64,000 bases of DNA from Clostridia bacterium (GCA_910575625.1 CAJTFD010000002.1:62001-126000), one strand, 5' to 3'. Counted from the stretch's first letter, positions 42,213 through 50,450 are shown. Made by a program: numbers and translations. Notes: generated by a model from the sequence alone, not told the origin.

Positions 42213-42330
42213 CTATCCTTCTAATATGTCATAGACAACATCTGTATTGACGAACTTTAGGAGCACTCTATCGTGGTCCTGATCATCCAAAACATTAAAA
42301 TACAGGGTCATATCACGACCGGAACTCAGT
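42213..42330 (-). pseudogene. Possible C-terminal remnant of a lost gene
   Basis: On the minus strand an open stretch directly after the zinc-ribbon gene reads RDMTLYFNVLDDQDHDRVLL and then KFVNTDVVYDILEG before a stop at 42213-42215. It has no start codon with a ribosome site, yet looks protein-like in composition. It may be the tail of a truncated gene or a frameshifted continuation. Weakly supported. Confidence 0.25.
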
Positions 42331-42922
42331 AGCCGAAACAGATCTTGCACGGTCCGTCACTGTGTTCTTCCGCGTAAGATACAGTCACTTGATAGGCCCG
42401 GGCGGGATCTGTGAACCCACAGTCATTGCGGTTATGATATTTTTTGCCTGTTGCGGTGAGCCATACCATCTGTTCGTTCTGTTGTGCAGGTGTGGCGTTG
42501 CCCGGATCTTGCCCATCCCCAGCTGTCTGTGCCGTTTGCAGTTCGGCAGGATCCGTTTGGGGGATTGCGTCCGGGGTAGGGTCTTTTGATCTTTCGGGCT
42601 GTTTTTTGACTTTGATCTTTCCCTGTTTGATCAGGTCGGAGCGGGTGAGTGCTTTCGTCGCTGCGGCGACCGTCTGTGTATTTTGGGGCTGTTGTGTCTG
42701 GCCGCTCTCGGCGACTCCCCAGATGATCAGTCCTGACAATATGGTGACAATGGTAAAGAGTACAAGACCGAGCAGGACCCGTAAGACAGTATCTGTGCTA
42801 TTGGTGGGAGGAGTGGATGGCAGTCCAGCACCGCGGATCTCCTGGCAGTCCAGGCAGACATGATAGTCTTTTCCCTCTTTTTGGACGTGCTGCATTTCTT
42901 TTTTGCATTTTGGACATTTCAT
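42326..42922 (-). CDS. Zinc-ribbon membrane protein with an Ada-like C-terminal metal-binding motif
   Basis: 198 residues. N-terminal zinc ribbon (C3, C6, C23, C26), a membrane helix at about 47-69, a Gln/Pro/Thr-rich linker, and a C-terminal module TATGKKYHNRNDCGF ending in CKICF. H163, C168, C192 and C195 of that module could bind zinc in the manner of the Ada metal-binding domain. With one helix, the ends should lie on opposite sides of the membrane. AAAGGAGG precedes the ATG. It is the last gene of the kinase-Ltp unit, 36 bases after the Ltp gene. Function unknown. Confidence 0.75.
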   Translation of the reverse strand: MKCPKCKKEMQHVQKEGKDYHVCLDCQEIRGAGLPSTPPTNSTDTVLRVLLGLVLFTIVTILSGLIIWGVAESGQTQQPQNTQTVAAATKALTRSDLIKQGKIKVKKQPERSKDPTPDAIPQTDPAELQTAQTAGDGQDPGNATPAQQNEQMVWLTATGKKYHNRNDCGFTDPARAYQVTVSYAEEHSDGPCKICFGY

Positions 42923-42958
42923 AAGCCTGCCTCCTTTTGAGTGGTCAGGGGAGCGTTT

Positions 42959-43777
42959 TTAATTGAGGTTCTGGATGGCGTAGGCCGCTTCTTCCGGGGT
43001 GAATTTTTCACCGTATTCAGAAGTGAGCTGGTCCCGGATGGCTTCCGGAGACATAGCCATCATCTCCTGATATTCTCTAGCTTTTTTCAGAGCGCAGGCA
43101 TTCCAATCCACCTGCAGGTTATCGATGGCGTACTGGGCCTCCTCGGGCGTGAATTTATCGCCGTATTCCGAGATAAGCTGGTCATAGACACCGGCTTTCG
43201 ACATATACATCGTCTTAACATAGTTTTTTGCACTTGCCAAGGCATTGGCGTTCCAGTCGGCCTGCATATTGTCGGTGGCGTACTGGGCGGCTTCCATTGA
43301 AAATTTATCGCCATATTCAGAGGTGAGCTGATCATAGATCCCGGTTTTGGACATGTGCATCATGTCGCTGTAAACCATCGCCTTATTGAGTGCGGATCTG
43401 TATTCTTTGGGGACGCTCTCGTCCTCTGCTGGGGGTTCTTCTTCTGTTTCAGATGTGGGATCTGCGGCAGTCTCGGCGGCGGTTTTGGGTCTTGCCTGGG
43501 TTTTTGCTTGCTCTCGCTCAGATGCAGCCCCGTCGTCCGGGATAAAAAGGCTGAGGATCGTTACAGCGAATATGGCCAGGATGAGAAAACTTAAGGCTGC
43601 TGCAATGATCACACCTTTATTTGATGTTTTTGGGGGTTGGGGCCGGGGCTGCTGTGTGTGTCTTCTCAGGTCATCAGATGTAAGGAGCGCACCGCATGTA
43701 TCGCATTTTAGGTACTTTACCCCGTCTTTTACGACAACCTGGAAATCGGTCTTAGCTCTGCATTTTGGACATTGCAT
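42959..43777 (-). CDS. Zinc-ribbon, membrane-anchored protein with three Ltp repeats
   Basis: 272 residues. Zinc ribbon (C3, C6, C25, C28), a membrane helix at 55-79, an acidic and Ala/Thr-rich linker to about 122, then three tandem repeats of about 50 residues (127-176, 177-226, 227-272). Each repeat carries a version of MSKxGxYDQLxSEYGDKF followed by AxxAxDNLQVDWNA. This is the Ltp repeat (Lipoprotein_Ltp), known from the superinfection-exclusion lipoprotein of Streptococcus phage TP-J34. There is no lipobox here; the anchor is a membrane helix and a cytoplasmic zinc ribbon is added. AGGA precedes ATG 43777; the longer frame enters the kinase gene. Second gene after the kinase. Confidence 0.85.
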   Translation of the reverse strand: MQCPKCRAKTDFQVVVKDGVKYLKCDTCGALLTSDDLRRHTQQPRPQPPKTSNKGVIIAAALSFLILAIFAVTILSLFIPDDGAASEREQAKTQARPKTAAETAADPTSETEEEPPAEDESVPKEYRSALNKAMVYSDMMHMSKTGIYDQLTSEYGDKFSMEAAQYATDNMQADWNANALASAKNYVKTMYMSKAGVYDQLISEYGDKFTPEEAQYAIDNLQVDWNACALKKAREYQEMMAMSPEAIRDQLTSEYGEKFTPEEAAYAIQNLN

Positions 43778-43880
43778 ATTTTTATCCTCATTAATTATGT
43801 ACTTAGATGTGATGATGGTTTCATTTCCATTATACACGGTCTTCCATAAAGAGGGTATGCTTCCAGCAGACATATCATAT

Positions 43881-44993
43881 TTATTTTGCGATCCCCAGGA
43901 GGGGACCGCGGACATAAGATTCTATGGCAGCGCCCATCGTGAAGAGGGTCACACAGAAAATGATCCGTATCGTCACTCTGGCAGATGTTGGGAGCCTTTT
44001 CAAAAAATGTATTTTCCTGTCAAAATATCCGATATTGGCGGCGACCAATGGTGTGAGCCACATATACAAAATGATGGCGATCGCCTCCAGGATAAGGGAT
44101 AGCCATGTGGCGGAGCATTCCGATATGGAATATATGCTGTATAGGATCATCAGGGAATATCCCAGGACAGCTACGATGCATTTCCACGCGACGGCCGTGC
44201 GGAATCCGGGGATCCATGTGTGGATATCCTGGGCATCTGTTTGGGTGTCTGCACGGGGTTGGGGTTGGGGCCGGCGCAGGCCGCAGCTTTCCATTTCATC
44301 CAGGATCTCCTGCACATTCTGGTATCTTTGACGGCTGTCCATTTCCGTGCAGCGTTGTATGATCATGCTCAGTGGATGGCCGGTGTATCTTTTTTCGGAA
44401 GGGAAGCAGCCGGTCAGGAGTACGTTCCAGAGGACGCCGACGGAATAGATGTCTGTCCGCTGGTCGGTCTGTGAAAAACCGTACTGTTCCGGCGCAGCGT
44501 AGCCGGCGGTCCCCAGTATCGTAGTGTCTGTTCCCTGTGTATTTTTGCGCTGTCTCGCGATGTTGAAATCGATCAGTTTTAGGGTCCCGTCGTTGGAGAT
44601 CATCACGTTGCTGGAGGTGATGTCCCGGTGGATGATCCCGGCGCTGTGGATCGTGCGCAGCGTCAGCAGGAGGTCTTGGATGATCGCGCAGACTTCCCAC
44701 TCGGGAAGGGATCCTCTATCTTCGCGGTATTCCTGGAGTGTGCGGCCGCTGATGTATTCTGTGATCACGATCCCTCTTCTTTCATCTGCGGCATGGTCAA
44801 AGACTCTCTCTGTCCGGCGGTCCTGGATCTGCTGGAGTTTTTGGTAGATGGGCAGGAGAGCTTTGTCCACGTATTTTTTTACGTAGATCTTTCCGGTGTG
44901 TCGGTGTCGGACTACGAAGGCGTTTCTCTTTAACGGGCAGAGCTCTTCGTAGGTCGCATCCAGATATTGTGCTTTCAGGTCGTCTCTTGGCAT
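43881..44993 (-). CDS. Membrane-anchored Ser/Thr protein kinase with DFN instead of DFG
   Basis: 370 residues. Kinase domain at about 12-235: candidate ATP lysine K39 or K40 in IYVKKYV, catalytic loop IIHRDITSSNVM (D124, N129), metal motif IDFN (142-144) in place of DFG, and activation segment with GYAAPEQYG. The glycine-rich loop is poorly conserved. Three membrane segments follow (about 267-290, 295-316, 340-360), so the kinase faces the cytoplasm with no PASTA or other large sensor domain. It is the first gene of a three-gene unit with Ltp and Ada-like zinc-ribbon membrane proteins. The DFN change is tolerated in some kinases, so activity is likely but unproven. Confidence 0.88.
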   Translation of the reverse strand: MPRDDLKAQYLDATYEELCPLKRNAFVVRHRHTGKIYVKKYVDKALLPIYQKLQQIQDRRTERVFDHAADERRGIVITEYISGRTLQEYREDRGSLPEWEVCAIIQDLLLTLRTIHSAGIIHRDITSSNVMISNDGTLKLIDFNIARQRKNTQGTDTTILGTAGYAAPEQYGFSQTDQRTDIYSVGVLWNVLLTGCFPSEKRYTGHPLSMIIQRCTEMDSRQRYQNVQEILDEMESCGLRRPQPQPRADTQTDAQDIHTWIPGFRTAVAWKCIVAVLGYSLMILYSIYSISECSATWLSLILEAIAIILYMWLTPLVAANIGYFDRKIHFLKRLPTSARVTIRIIFCVTLFTMGAAIESYVRGPLLGIAK

Positions 44994-44995
44994 GG

Positions 44996-45024
44996 TTGAC
45001 TTTTCTCCAAACTATCTTTATAAT
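44996..45024 (+). promoter_or_regulatory. Promoter of the divergent XRE regulator
   Basis: TTGACT (44996-45001), 17-base spacer, perfect TATAAT (45019-45024). It sits immediately upstream of the kinase start codon on the other strand. Confidence 0.75.
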
Positions 45025-45038
45025 CGTATCCATGGACT

Positions 45039-45066
45039 ATTGTATCACAAAAGAAGAGGATTGCAA
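45039..45066 (-). promoter_or_regulatory. Candidate promoter of the kinase-Ltp-zinc-ribbon unit
   Basis: Minus strand TTGCAA (45061-45066), 16-base spacer, TACAAT (45039-45044). Its -35 overlaps the start of the XRE gene. A TCCATGGA palindrome lies between the two divergent promoters and could be part of an XRE site. Confidence 0.5.
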
Positions 45067-45500
45067 TGAAAAAAAGTACGACGGATCTTTTGAAACTGAT
45101 CGAAAAAACATGGGATTTCAAAGATTATGAGGTGGAGGCGGCGGAGGAATTTGTCCAGATGTCGCTGCATGAGTATTTAGAGCAGCTCCGGGTAGAAAAG
45201 GGCATGAGGCTCAGTGATATCACCCGTCGCTCTGGCCTGAGCCGTGGATATATACATAATATCTTCAGCGGGGCGCGGGAGCCATCCCGCGATAAACTCT
45301 TACCAGTCTGCCTGGCCATGGGGCTGTCGGTGGATGAGACACAAAAGCTGCTGAAGGCCACAGGTTATGCCCCGCTCTATGCCAGGATAAAACGGGACAG
45401 TGCGATCTTATTTGGCCTGGAACGGCAGATGTCTGTTGTGGATGTGGATATCCTGTTGGACGAGTTGGGTGAAGCTGTTTTGAATGAAATACCGAGATAG
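45066..45500 (+). CDS. XRE-family helix-turn-helix regulator divergent from the kinase unit
   Basis: 144 residues. The N-terminal 35 residues are helical, and the Cro/C1-type helix-turn-helix lies at about 37-92 (LEQLRVEKGMRLSDITRRSG, SRGYIHNIFSGAREPSRDKL). The C-terminal part (SVDETQKLLKATGYAPLYAR) resembles other regulators found beside clostridial protein kinases. GAAGAGGA precedes the ATG. The 72-base region shared with the kinase gene holds promoters in both directions, so it likely controls itself and the kinase unit; it could also be a kinase substrate. Confidence 0.88.
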   Translation: MKKSTTDLLKLIEKTWDFKDYEVEAAEEFVQMSLHEYLEQLRVEKGMRLSDITRRSGLSRGYIHNIFSGAREPSRDKLLPVCLAMGLSVDETQKLLKATGYAPLYARIKRDSAILFGLERQMSVVDVDILLDELGEAVLNEIPR

Positions 45501-45517
45501 CTGGATCTTGCGGGGGT

Positions 45518-45559
45518 TCCGGCCGGTCATCGCCAGCCGGCCGGATATTTATTTTTGAA
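45518..45559 (+). terminator. GC-rich terminator of the XRE gene, inside the convergent gene's 3' end
   Basis: TCCGGCCGG (45518-45526) pairs perfectly with CCGGCCGGA (45537-45545), then T-rich TATTTATTTTTG. The loop contains the stop codon of the opposite rRNA methyltransferase gene, so the hairpin serves both convergent units. Confidence 0.65.
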
Positions 45560-46933
45560 TGTGCCATTTACCAGTTTGCCCCACCCCAGCGGGGATCCCT
45601 CCACACAGAGCAGGGCCCATCCGGAGGCGACAGTACATCCATCCGCGGACACTGATAGGCTCTCCCCATGGAGATAACGATCGATCCTGGCATCTGTGCA
45701 GGGGAGATCCAGTCGGGCAGGCGCGCGGGCTGTCAGGGTCATGGCCAGCGGCTGGCTCGGCTCGAAACGGTTTTTCTTCAGCTCGCCCAGGAAGAGACCG
45801 TTTCGGAGAAATTTAAGTCCTTTTACAGGAGGCAGTCCTTCTGGTAGGAGGTATGCTCTGTCACCCCGGATCTCCACCCGTTCCCAGTCAAAGGGCATGG
45901 ACAGGGCAGGGATGAAGGGTGAGAGGAAGTCTTCCAGGAGTTTTCGCTCAGTGCGGGATATCTTTTGGTCTTTTTTTTGTCTTTTGCGTTTTTTGTTGTC
46001 CGTTTCTTTTAGACCGTCTTTTTGAAAGAGCGCCAGGAAATGGCCTTCCCCCCGGCAGCGATGGGGCCAGAGCCGCAGACAGCGTTCCAGCCGGGGATCT
46101 TCATTTCCCCATGCGGGCATACCCGGGGAAAAACCATGCTCTTTTGGCAATGGGAGCAGGTCCATCTCGGGAAAAGTCTCCAGAACATAGGCGGCAGATC
46201 CTTCATTCTCTATGGGGGCAAAGGTGCAGGTGGAATACAGGAGCAGGCCGCCGGGGGCGAGCATGTGGACGGCGTGCCGCAGGATCTCACGCTGCATCTT
46301 TGCGCAGGAATCGGATTTTTCAAGGCTCCAGGTCTTTATGGCGGCGGGTTCTTTGCGGAACATACCTTCCCCGGAACAGGGGGCGTCCACTAAGATCTTA
46401 TCAAAAAATCCTGGGAAGGCGTCCGCCAGGTGTGCGGGGCTTTCATTGGTGACGAAGCAGTTGGAGACGCCGAAGGATTCCAGGTTGCGCAGGAGGGCTT
46501 TTGCCCGTGTGCTGCTCGGGTCGTTGGCTACCAGGAGTCCCTGGCCATCTAGCCGTGCGCCTAATTCCGTGGCTTTTCCGCCAGGAGCCGCGCACAGGTC
46601 CAGGACGCGGTCGCCGGGCTGGACGGGCAGGAGAGCGGCGGGTGCCATGGCACTGGGTTCCTGCAGATAGTATAGACCGCAGCGGTAGAGGGGATGCTGC
46701 GCTGGGCGGGCTTCCTGTCCGTAGAAAAAGCCGTTTTCGGTCCAGGGGATCTTTTCAAGGGAAAATGGGCAGCTGCGCTGGAACTCTCCGGGCGTTGTCT
46801 TCAGCGGGTTAACGCGCAGGCCATTTTCACGGGGTTTTTTGTAGCTGGCGAGGAAGGATGGATAGTCGGGGCCCAGCATGGCGCACATACGGGTCTGGAA
46901 ATCGGCGGGCAGTGGATAGGTGGGATGTATCAT
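45527..46933 (-). CDS. RNA cytosine-C5 methyltransferase, NOL1/NOP2/Sun (RsmF-like) family
   Basis: 468 residues. The SAM-binding core VLDLCAAPGGKATELGARL is near residue 110, and the family's two catalytic cysteines lie in VDAPCSGEGMFRK and in STCTF of the motif LLLYSTCTFAPIENE. A C-terminal RNA-binding extension (about 330-468), typical of the RsmF/YebU type, follows a Lys-rich linker. It probably methylates 16S rRNA; the exact base is not readable. ATG 46933 has a strong GGAGGTGA; the longer frame lacks a ribosome site. Confidence 0.93.
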   Translation of the reverse strand: MIHPTYPLPADFQTRMCAMLGPDYPSFLASYKKPRENGLRVNPLKTTPGEFQRSCPFSLEKIPWTENGFFYGQEARPAQHPLYRCGLYYLQEPSAMAPAALLPVQPGDRVLDLCAAPGGKATELGARLDGQGLLVANDPSSTRAKALLRNLESFGVSNCFVTNESPAHLADAFPGFFDKILVDAPCSGEGMFRKEPAAIKTWSLEKSDSCAKMQREILRHAVHMLAPGGLLLYSTCTFAPIENEGSAAYVLETFPEMDLLPLPKEHGFSPGMPAWGNEDPRLERCLRLWPHRCRGEGHFLALFQKDGLKETDNKKRKRQKKDQKISRTERKLLEDFLSPFIPALSMPFDWERVEIRGDRAYLLPEGLPPVKGLKFLRNGLFLGELKKNRFEPSQPLAMTLTARAPARLDLPCTDARIDRYLHGESLSVSADGCTVASGWALLCVEGSPLGWGKLVNGTFKNKYPAGWR

Positions 46934-47152
46934 AATGGTCACCTCCGTGAAAAGTGTGTTGGTATTTATTGGTATCATACATGGTTTATCTGTTATATTC
47001 AATTGAGATCCACTTGATAGAGCGGTCAGCAGTGTCCCGATCTCTTGGAGCGGATGGACGGTTGTCAGATCTTCCGCAAAGTGGGGCTTGCAGGTGGCGT
47101 GAATGGGTTTTAAGACACACTCTAGTCCCTTATCCGGTTGCTGCAGCCCGCT
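46934..47152. other. Intergenic region carrying a copy of the TTAAGACACACTCT element
   Basis: 219 bases. TTAAGACACACTCT at 47110-47123 repeats the right arm at 1792-1805. No inverted partner, transposase or gene is seen here. Upstream of it the sequence is unremarkable. The shared 14-mer may be a decayed element end or chance. Confidence 0.35.
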
Positions 47153-48142
47153 TTACTTCTTCCTGCCCATGACCCCGCGGAGGATCATGTAAAATGCCGC
47201 GAACAATGCGCCTGCCACCGGCCAGATGATCCATGATCTGTGCCAGTTGTCCATATACAGGCTGACACCGATATAGACAGCTGCGATGACACACCAGTAT
47301 GCCCCGGCAAAAAAGGATGTCTGTTGGTTCAGTTCTTTCTTTTCCGGTGTGTGGTCGCCGATCTGGAGTGTCTTGTCAAAGCTTTCGTTGATCGATCCCG
47401 CCCACACGAACAGGAATACACCGACGGCGATGAAACAGAAGAGCAGAGGTATGCAGACGATGGCGGCAAGCGCCTCATCTCTGGTGCCGATGAGCAGGAG
47501 CGGCACAACGCCGACGATGCACAGCGTCACGCCTGTTATGATGCATTTGCGGAAGGTGGGCGCAAATTCTTCCTTGCGTTTTTCTACGATCCCGGCTACG
47601 CCGTACAGCAGTACAAAAGTTTCTTTCTCCATATAGCTGTATTTTTCCAGACGCATGCCGTTGAAGATCAGTATGGCCACGCCCGCCGCGATCATGATCA
47701 GCAGTACAGTCGTGCCCAGGCTTGCCGCCATTTCCTCGGATATCCGGACTCTTTGGCCGTATTCAGACAGGCCGCCAAGTAAGATCAGGCATATCGGTGA
47801 GAGGATGCAGCAGACTACGCCGAACGCGATCTTTGCCGCTGTTTTTCGGGTCAGCTCCAGAAATCCTGTGGCCTCTTCCAGGGAAACACTGCGCTGAGGG
47901 TCTGAGATCTCCTCTTTTGGGAGGATCGCAGGGGCGCTCTCCTCCATCTCTTCTTTTAATAGGTAATCTGTGCTCACTCCGAACAGGCGGCTCATACTCA
48001 CGATCTTATCCAATTCGGGGATCGAGGCTCCGCTCTCCCATTTTGACACCGACTGCCTGGATATCCCCAGCTGGGAGGCCAGCTCCTCCTGGGACCATTC
48101 TTTTTGTTTTCTCATCTGGATGATTTTTTCTCCTAAGATCAT
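47153..48142 (-). CDS. XRE-family regulator fused to a multi-spanning membrane domain
   Basis: 329 residues. Cro/C1 helix-turn-helix at 5-60 ([38 protein letters not shown]), a linker to about 95, then about six hydrophobic segments (about 105-130, 140-160, 205-228, 230-255, 282-300, 305-322). This HTH-plus-membrane layout is frequent in Lachnospiraceae and suggests a membrane-tethered regulator. Target and signal unknown. AAGAAGGAT precedes the ATG. It follows the two-component pair on the same strand after a 133-base gap with an inverted repeat. Confidence 0.88.
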   Translation of the reverse strand: MILGEKIIQMRKQKEWSQEELASQLGISRQSVSKWESGASIPELDKIVSMSRLFGVSTDYLLKEEMEESAPAILPKEEISDPQRSVSLEEATGFLELTRKTAAKIAFGVVCCILSPICLILLGGLSEYGQRVRISEEMAASLGTTVLLIMIAAGVAILIFNGMRLEKYSYMEKETFVLLYGVAGIVEKRKEEFAPTFRKCIITGVTLCIVGVVPLLLIGTRDEALAAIVCIPLLFCFIAVGVFLFVWAGSINESFDKTLQIGDHTPEKKELNQQTSFFAGAYWCVIAAVYIGVSLYMDNWHRSWIIWPVAGALFAAFYMILRGVMGRKK

Positions 48143-48210
48143 ATGCTTATCCTTCTTTCTGTTATTTTCTCGATATCGATGTGTCTATCTTATCATACGA
48201 TCCGGTTGAC

Positions 48211-48249
48211 AACCACCAAGTGCGCTTGGAAATGGCGCAACTGCTGGTT
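48211..48249. repeat. Inverted repeat between agrA-like and XRE-membrane genes
   Basis: AACCACCAAGTGCGC (48211-48225) and GCGCAACTGCTGGTT (48235-48249) pair at 12 of 15 positions. The T run (CTTTTT) follows only on the plus strand, where no gene ends, so its role as a terminator is doubtful; it may be an operator or an RNA hairpin. Confidence 0.4.
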
Positions 48250-48275
48250 GCTTTTTGGTTCTTTTGCCTTTGTTT

Positions 48276-48995
48276 TCAGAGTCTTTTCATCATACGTGTG
48301 GACATCAGGCAGGTTTCTCCATTGGTAAAATAGATGATCCGGTTTTTAGTGTCTACTTCTTTTATGTTCTTTTTATTGACCAGAAACGACCGATGACAGC
48401 GCACAAAATCACTGCCTAATGTGTTTGACAGTTCTTTTATGGTGCTGAAAAATTCGATCTGGCGGTCTTTCGCATGGAGGATGACTTTATGTATATTGCT
48501 GGAAGTTTCAAAAAATAAAATATCAGCATGATCGATGCTGATCGTTCGCCCGCAGGTTTTGATCGTATAGACTTTTTGTGTCCTGTTGGTCTGCAGGGTA
48601 TAGCGTTCCATTGCATTTGACAGGCATTCCCTGATCTTGATCTCTGCCTCTGCAGGGTTGTCTTTTAATATAAAGTCCATTGCCTCCACCCGGTACTGGA
48701 AGGTCATGTAGCTCAGTTCAGAATGTGCGGTTATGAATATGATGAAACCACGGGGGTCAAAGTATCTGATCTGCTGTGCCAGTTTCATTCCGTTCATATT
48801 GCTGCCCAAGTCGATATCAAGGAAATAAATGCCTGTGTTCCGGCTGGCCTTGAGTTTTACCAGCAGCACATGAGGATCTTCTGTATCTAAAACAAGCTGC
48901 ATATCCAGTTCTTCTATCAGAACGATATTTTGGATGGTCTGCACGATAGCCTGCCGCTGCACGGCGTTATCTTCGCACACAAATATGTCCAGCAT
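48276..48995 (-). CDS. LytTR-type response regulator, AgrA-like
   Basis: 239 residues. Receiver at 1-130 with E8/D9 and phosphoacceptor D60 (FLDIDLG), and a LytTR DNA-binding domain at about 140-236 (HADILFFETSSNIHKVILHA, FVRCHRSFLVNKKNI). It should bind direct repeats upstream of targets once phosphorylated by the partner kinase, encoded 6 bases upstream. No agrB or agrD is present in the window. Confidence 0.93.
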   Translation of the reverse strand: MLDIFVCEDNAVQRQAIVQTIQNIVLIEELDMQLVLDTEDPHVLLVKLKASRNTGIYFLDIDLGSNMNGMKLAQQIRYFDPRGFIIFITAHSELSYMTFQYRVEAMDFILKDNPAEAEIKIRECLSNAMERYTLQTNRTQKVYTIKTCGRTISIDHADILFFETSSNIHKVILHAKDRQIEFFSTIKELSNTLGSDFVRCHRSFLVNKKNIKEVDTKNRIIYFTNGETCLMSTRMMKRL

Positions 48996-49001
48996 ATATG
49001 G

Positions 49002-50297
49002 TCACTCCTTTCTATCAGCAAGTTCCATATGCTGTATGAAACAGCCGCACTGCATTGTTGTTTCCAGTAATACGTTGTCATAGGAGCTGATGATCTTCTG
49101 GGCGTTGGAAAGCCCGATCCCCTGATGCCCGTTCTTTGTGCTAAAGCCTTTTTGCTTCAGCTTATGCAATACTGCGCCATGATCCTGAAAGCGGTTGCTT
49201 ATGATGATCGATACACCGGCATCATGCCGGATGATATTTAATCCTATCTGCGGCTGCTCCGTCACAGCGGAGGCCTCGATCGCGTTGTCTAAGAAAATAC
49301 CCAGTATCCTGGTAAGGTCTATGGTGTCCATCGGAAAAGTGTCCACCCTGTCCGGTATATCAGTCGTGACATCGATCCCTGATCCATGGGCGTAGATTAT
49401 TTTTGCGGAGAGCAGGCTTTTGATCTCCAATACACCAATATTGCTAAGTTGGATCAGCTTGTGATCGCCCTGGTCGATCAGATCCTTCGTGGGGAAGATC
49501 TTGGTCTCAAAAAATTGCTTTAATCCGTCCATATCATCATTTCTGATATAGCCGGACATAGAGAGCAAGATATTGATGTAGTCATGCTTAAAGGAGCGCA
49601 GGCCATTATACAGGACTTCCAGATCGTGTGTGTAGCACTGTAGATCCTGCAAGGCGTTCTGTCTTGCCTCTGTCTGTATTTTTTCCAGATAAGAACAGTG
49701 CATAGCCAGAAACAAAAAAAGCATGACGAGCAGATATCCCGAAATATGCAGGCCGTTATTATATATCATCCTGCCGACAGAGCCGCCTTGTCCCGGGATC
49801 AGATCATCGAACAGATAGATAGTCATGAGGAGCAGCAATCCGGCGTCGATCAGATACCACGTCTGCTGGAGACGTAAAATACGTTTGTCCGACAGTAATA
49901 GTTTTTTGAGCAGCCGGCCGAAAAACAGCGTCGTCAGATAAAACAGCAAAGTGTAGATCACATTGGCGCCGAGAGAAACATACGGCTGATCTGTGAAAGA
50001 CAGGGGGATCAGCATCTGCTGAAAATTTGTCAGCAGGTTATTTGTCACGATAGCAAGTACAAACCCGATCATACCCATACAGACATTTTGGGCGGCGGTA
50101 TCCCGGCAGGTGACCAATCCATATATACAGATCATCGCCGGGATACCGAACAGACCATACGGTATACAGGACAGGAGTGTTACAGGCATTATGGCGAGCA
50201 ACAGCAGTATATAAAGAAAGATAAATGCCCGGATGCCCATGCGTTTTGGCCACACATTGCGGATACTGAGGGAGAGCTGAAAGACTGATGCTAACAT
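49002..50297 (-). CDS. GHKL sensor histidine kinase, AgrC-like
   Basis: 431 residues. About six membrane helices in the first 205 residues, a coiled-coil dimerisation helix with phospho-acceptor H238 in SFKHDYINILLSMSGYI, then a GHKL ATPase domain with DNAIEAS (N box) and GIGLSNAQ (G2 box). Such kinases usually sense peptides. ATG 50297 has AAAGGAA upstream and lies just downstream of a good promoter; the longer frame runs into the opposite-strand gene. Followed closely by its LytTR regulator. Confidence 0.92.
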   Translation of the reverse strand: MLASVFQLSLSIRNVWPKRMGIRAFIFLYILLLLAIMPVTLLSCIPYGLFGIPAMICIYGLVTCRDTAAQNVCMGMIGFVLAIVTNNLLTNFQQMLIPLSFTDQPYVSLGANVIYTLLFYLTTLFFGRLLKKLLLSDKRILRLQQTWYLIDAGLLLLMTIYLFDDLIPGQGGSVGRMIYNNGLHISGYLLVMLFLFLAMHCSYLEKIQTEARQNALQDLQCYTHDLEVLYNGLRSFKHDYINILLSMSGYIRNDDMDGLKQFFETKIFPTKDLIDQGDHKLIQLSNIGVLEIKSLLSAKIIYAHGSGIDVTTDIPDRVDTFPMDTIDLTRILGIFLDNAIEASAVTEQPQIGLNIIRHDAGVSIIISNRFQDHGAVLHKLKQKGFSTKNGHQGIGLSNAQKIISSYDNVLLETTMQCGCFIQHMELADRKE

Positions 50298-50333
50298 TTC
50301 GATATATTCCTTTTTTCGGTTTTTACTTCCTTG

Positions 50334-50362
50334 ATTATACTTTATATCATTCTCTGTATCAA
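50334..50362 (-). promoter_or_regulatory. Promoter of the AgrC/AgrA-like operon
   Basis: Minus strand TTGATA (50357-50362), 17-base spacer, perfect TATAAT (50334-50339). Confidence 0.75.
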
Positions 50363-50416
50363 GCGCCGCCCTGCGAAAATGACGGATAAATGCGTGTCCC
50401 GCAGGGAGAAAGGCGC
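50363..50416. repeat. Nested inverted repeat in the divergent region of the two-component system
   Basis: Outer arms GCGCC (50363-50367) and GGCGC (50412-50416), inner arms CCCTGCG (50369-50375) and CGCAGGG (50400-50406), both perfect. It lies directly upstream of the kinase promoter and before the promoter of the 65-residue protein gene, so it is a candidate regulatory site for both. Confidence 0.5.
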
Positions 50417-50450
50417 ACTTATTCACGGATTGGGGAGTTTTAGGACTGTT

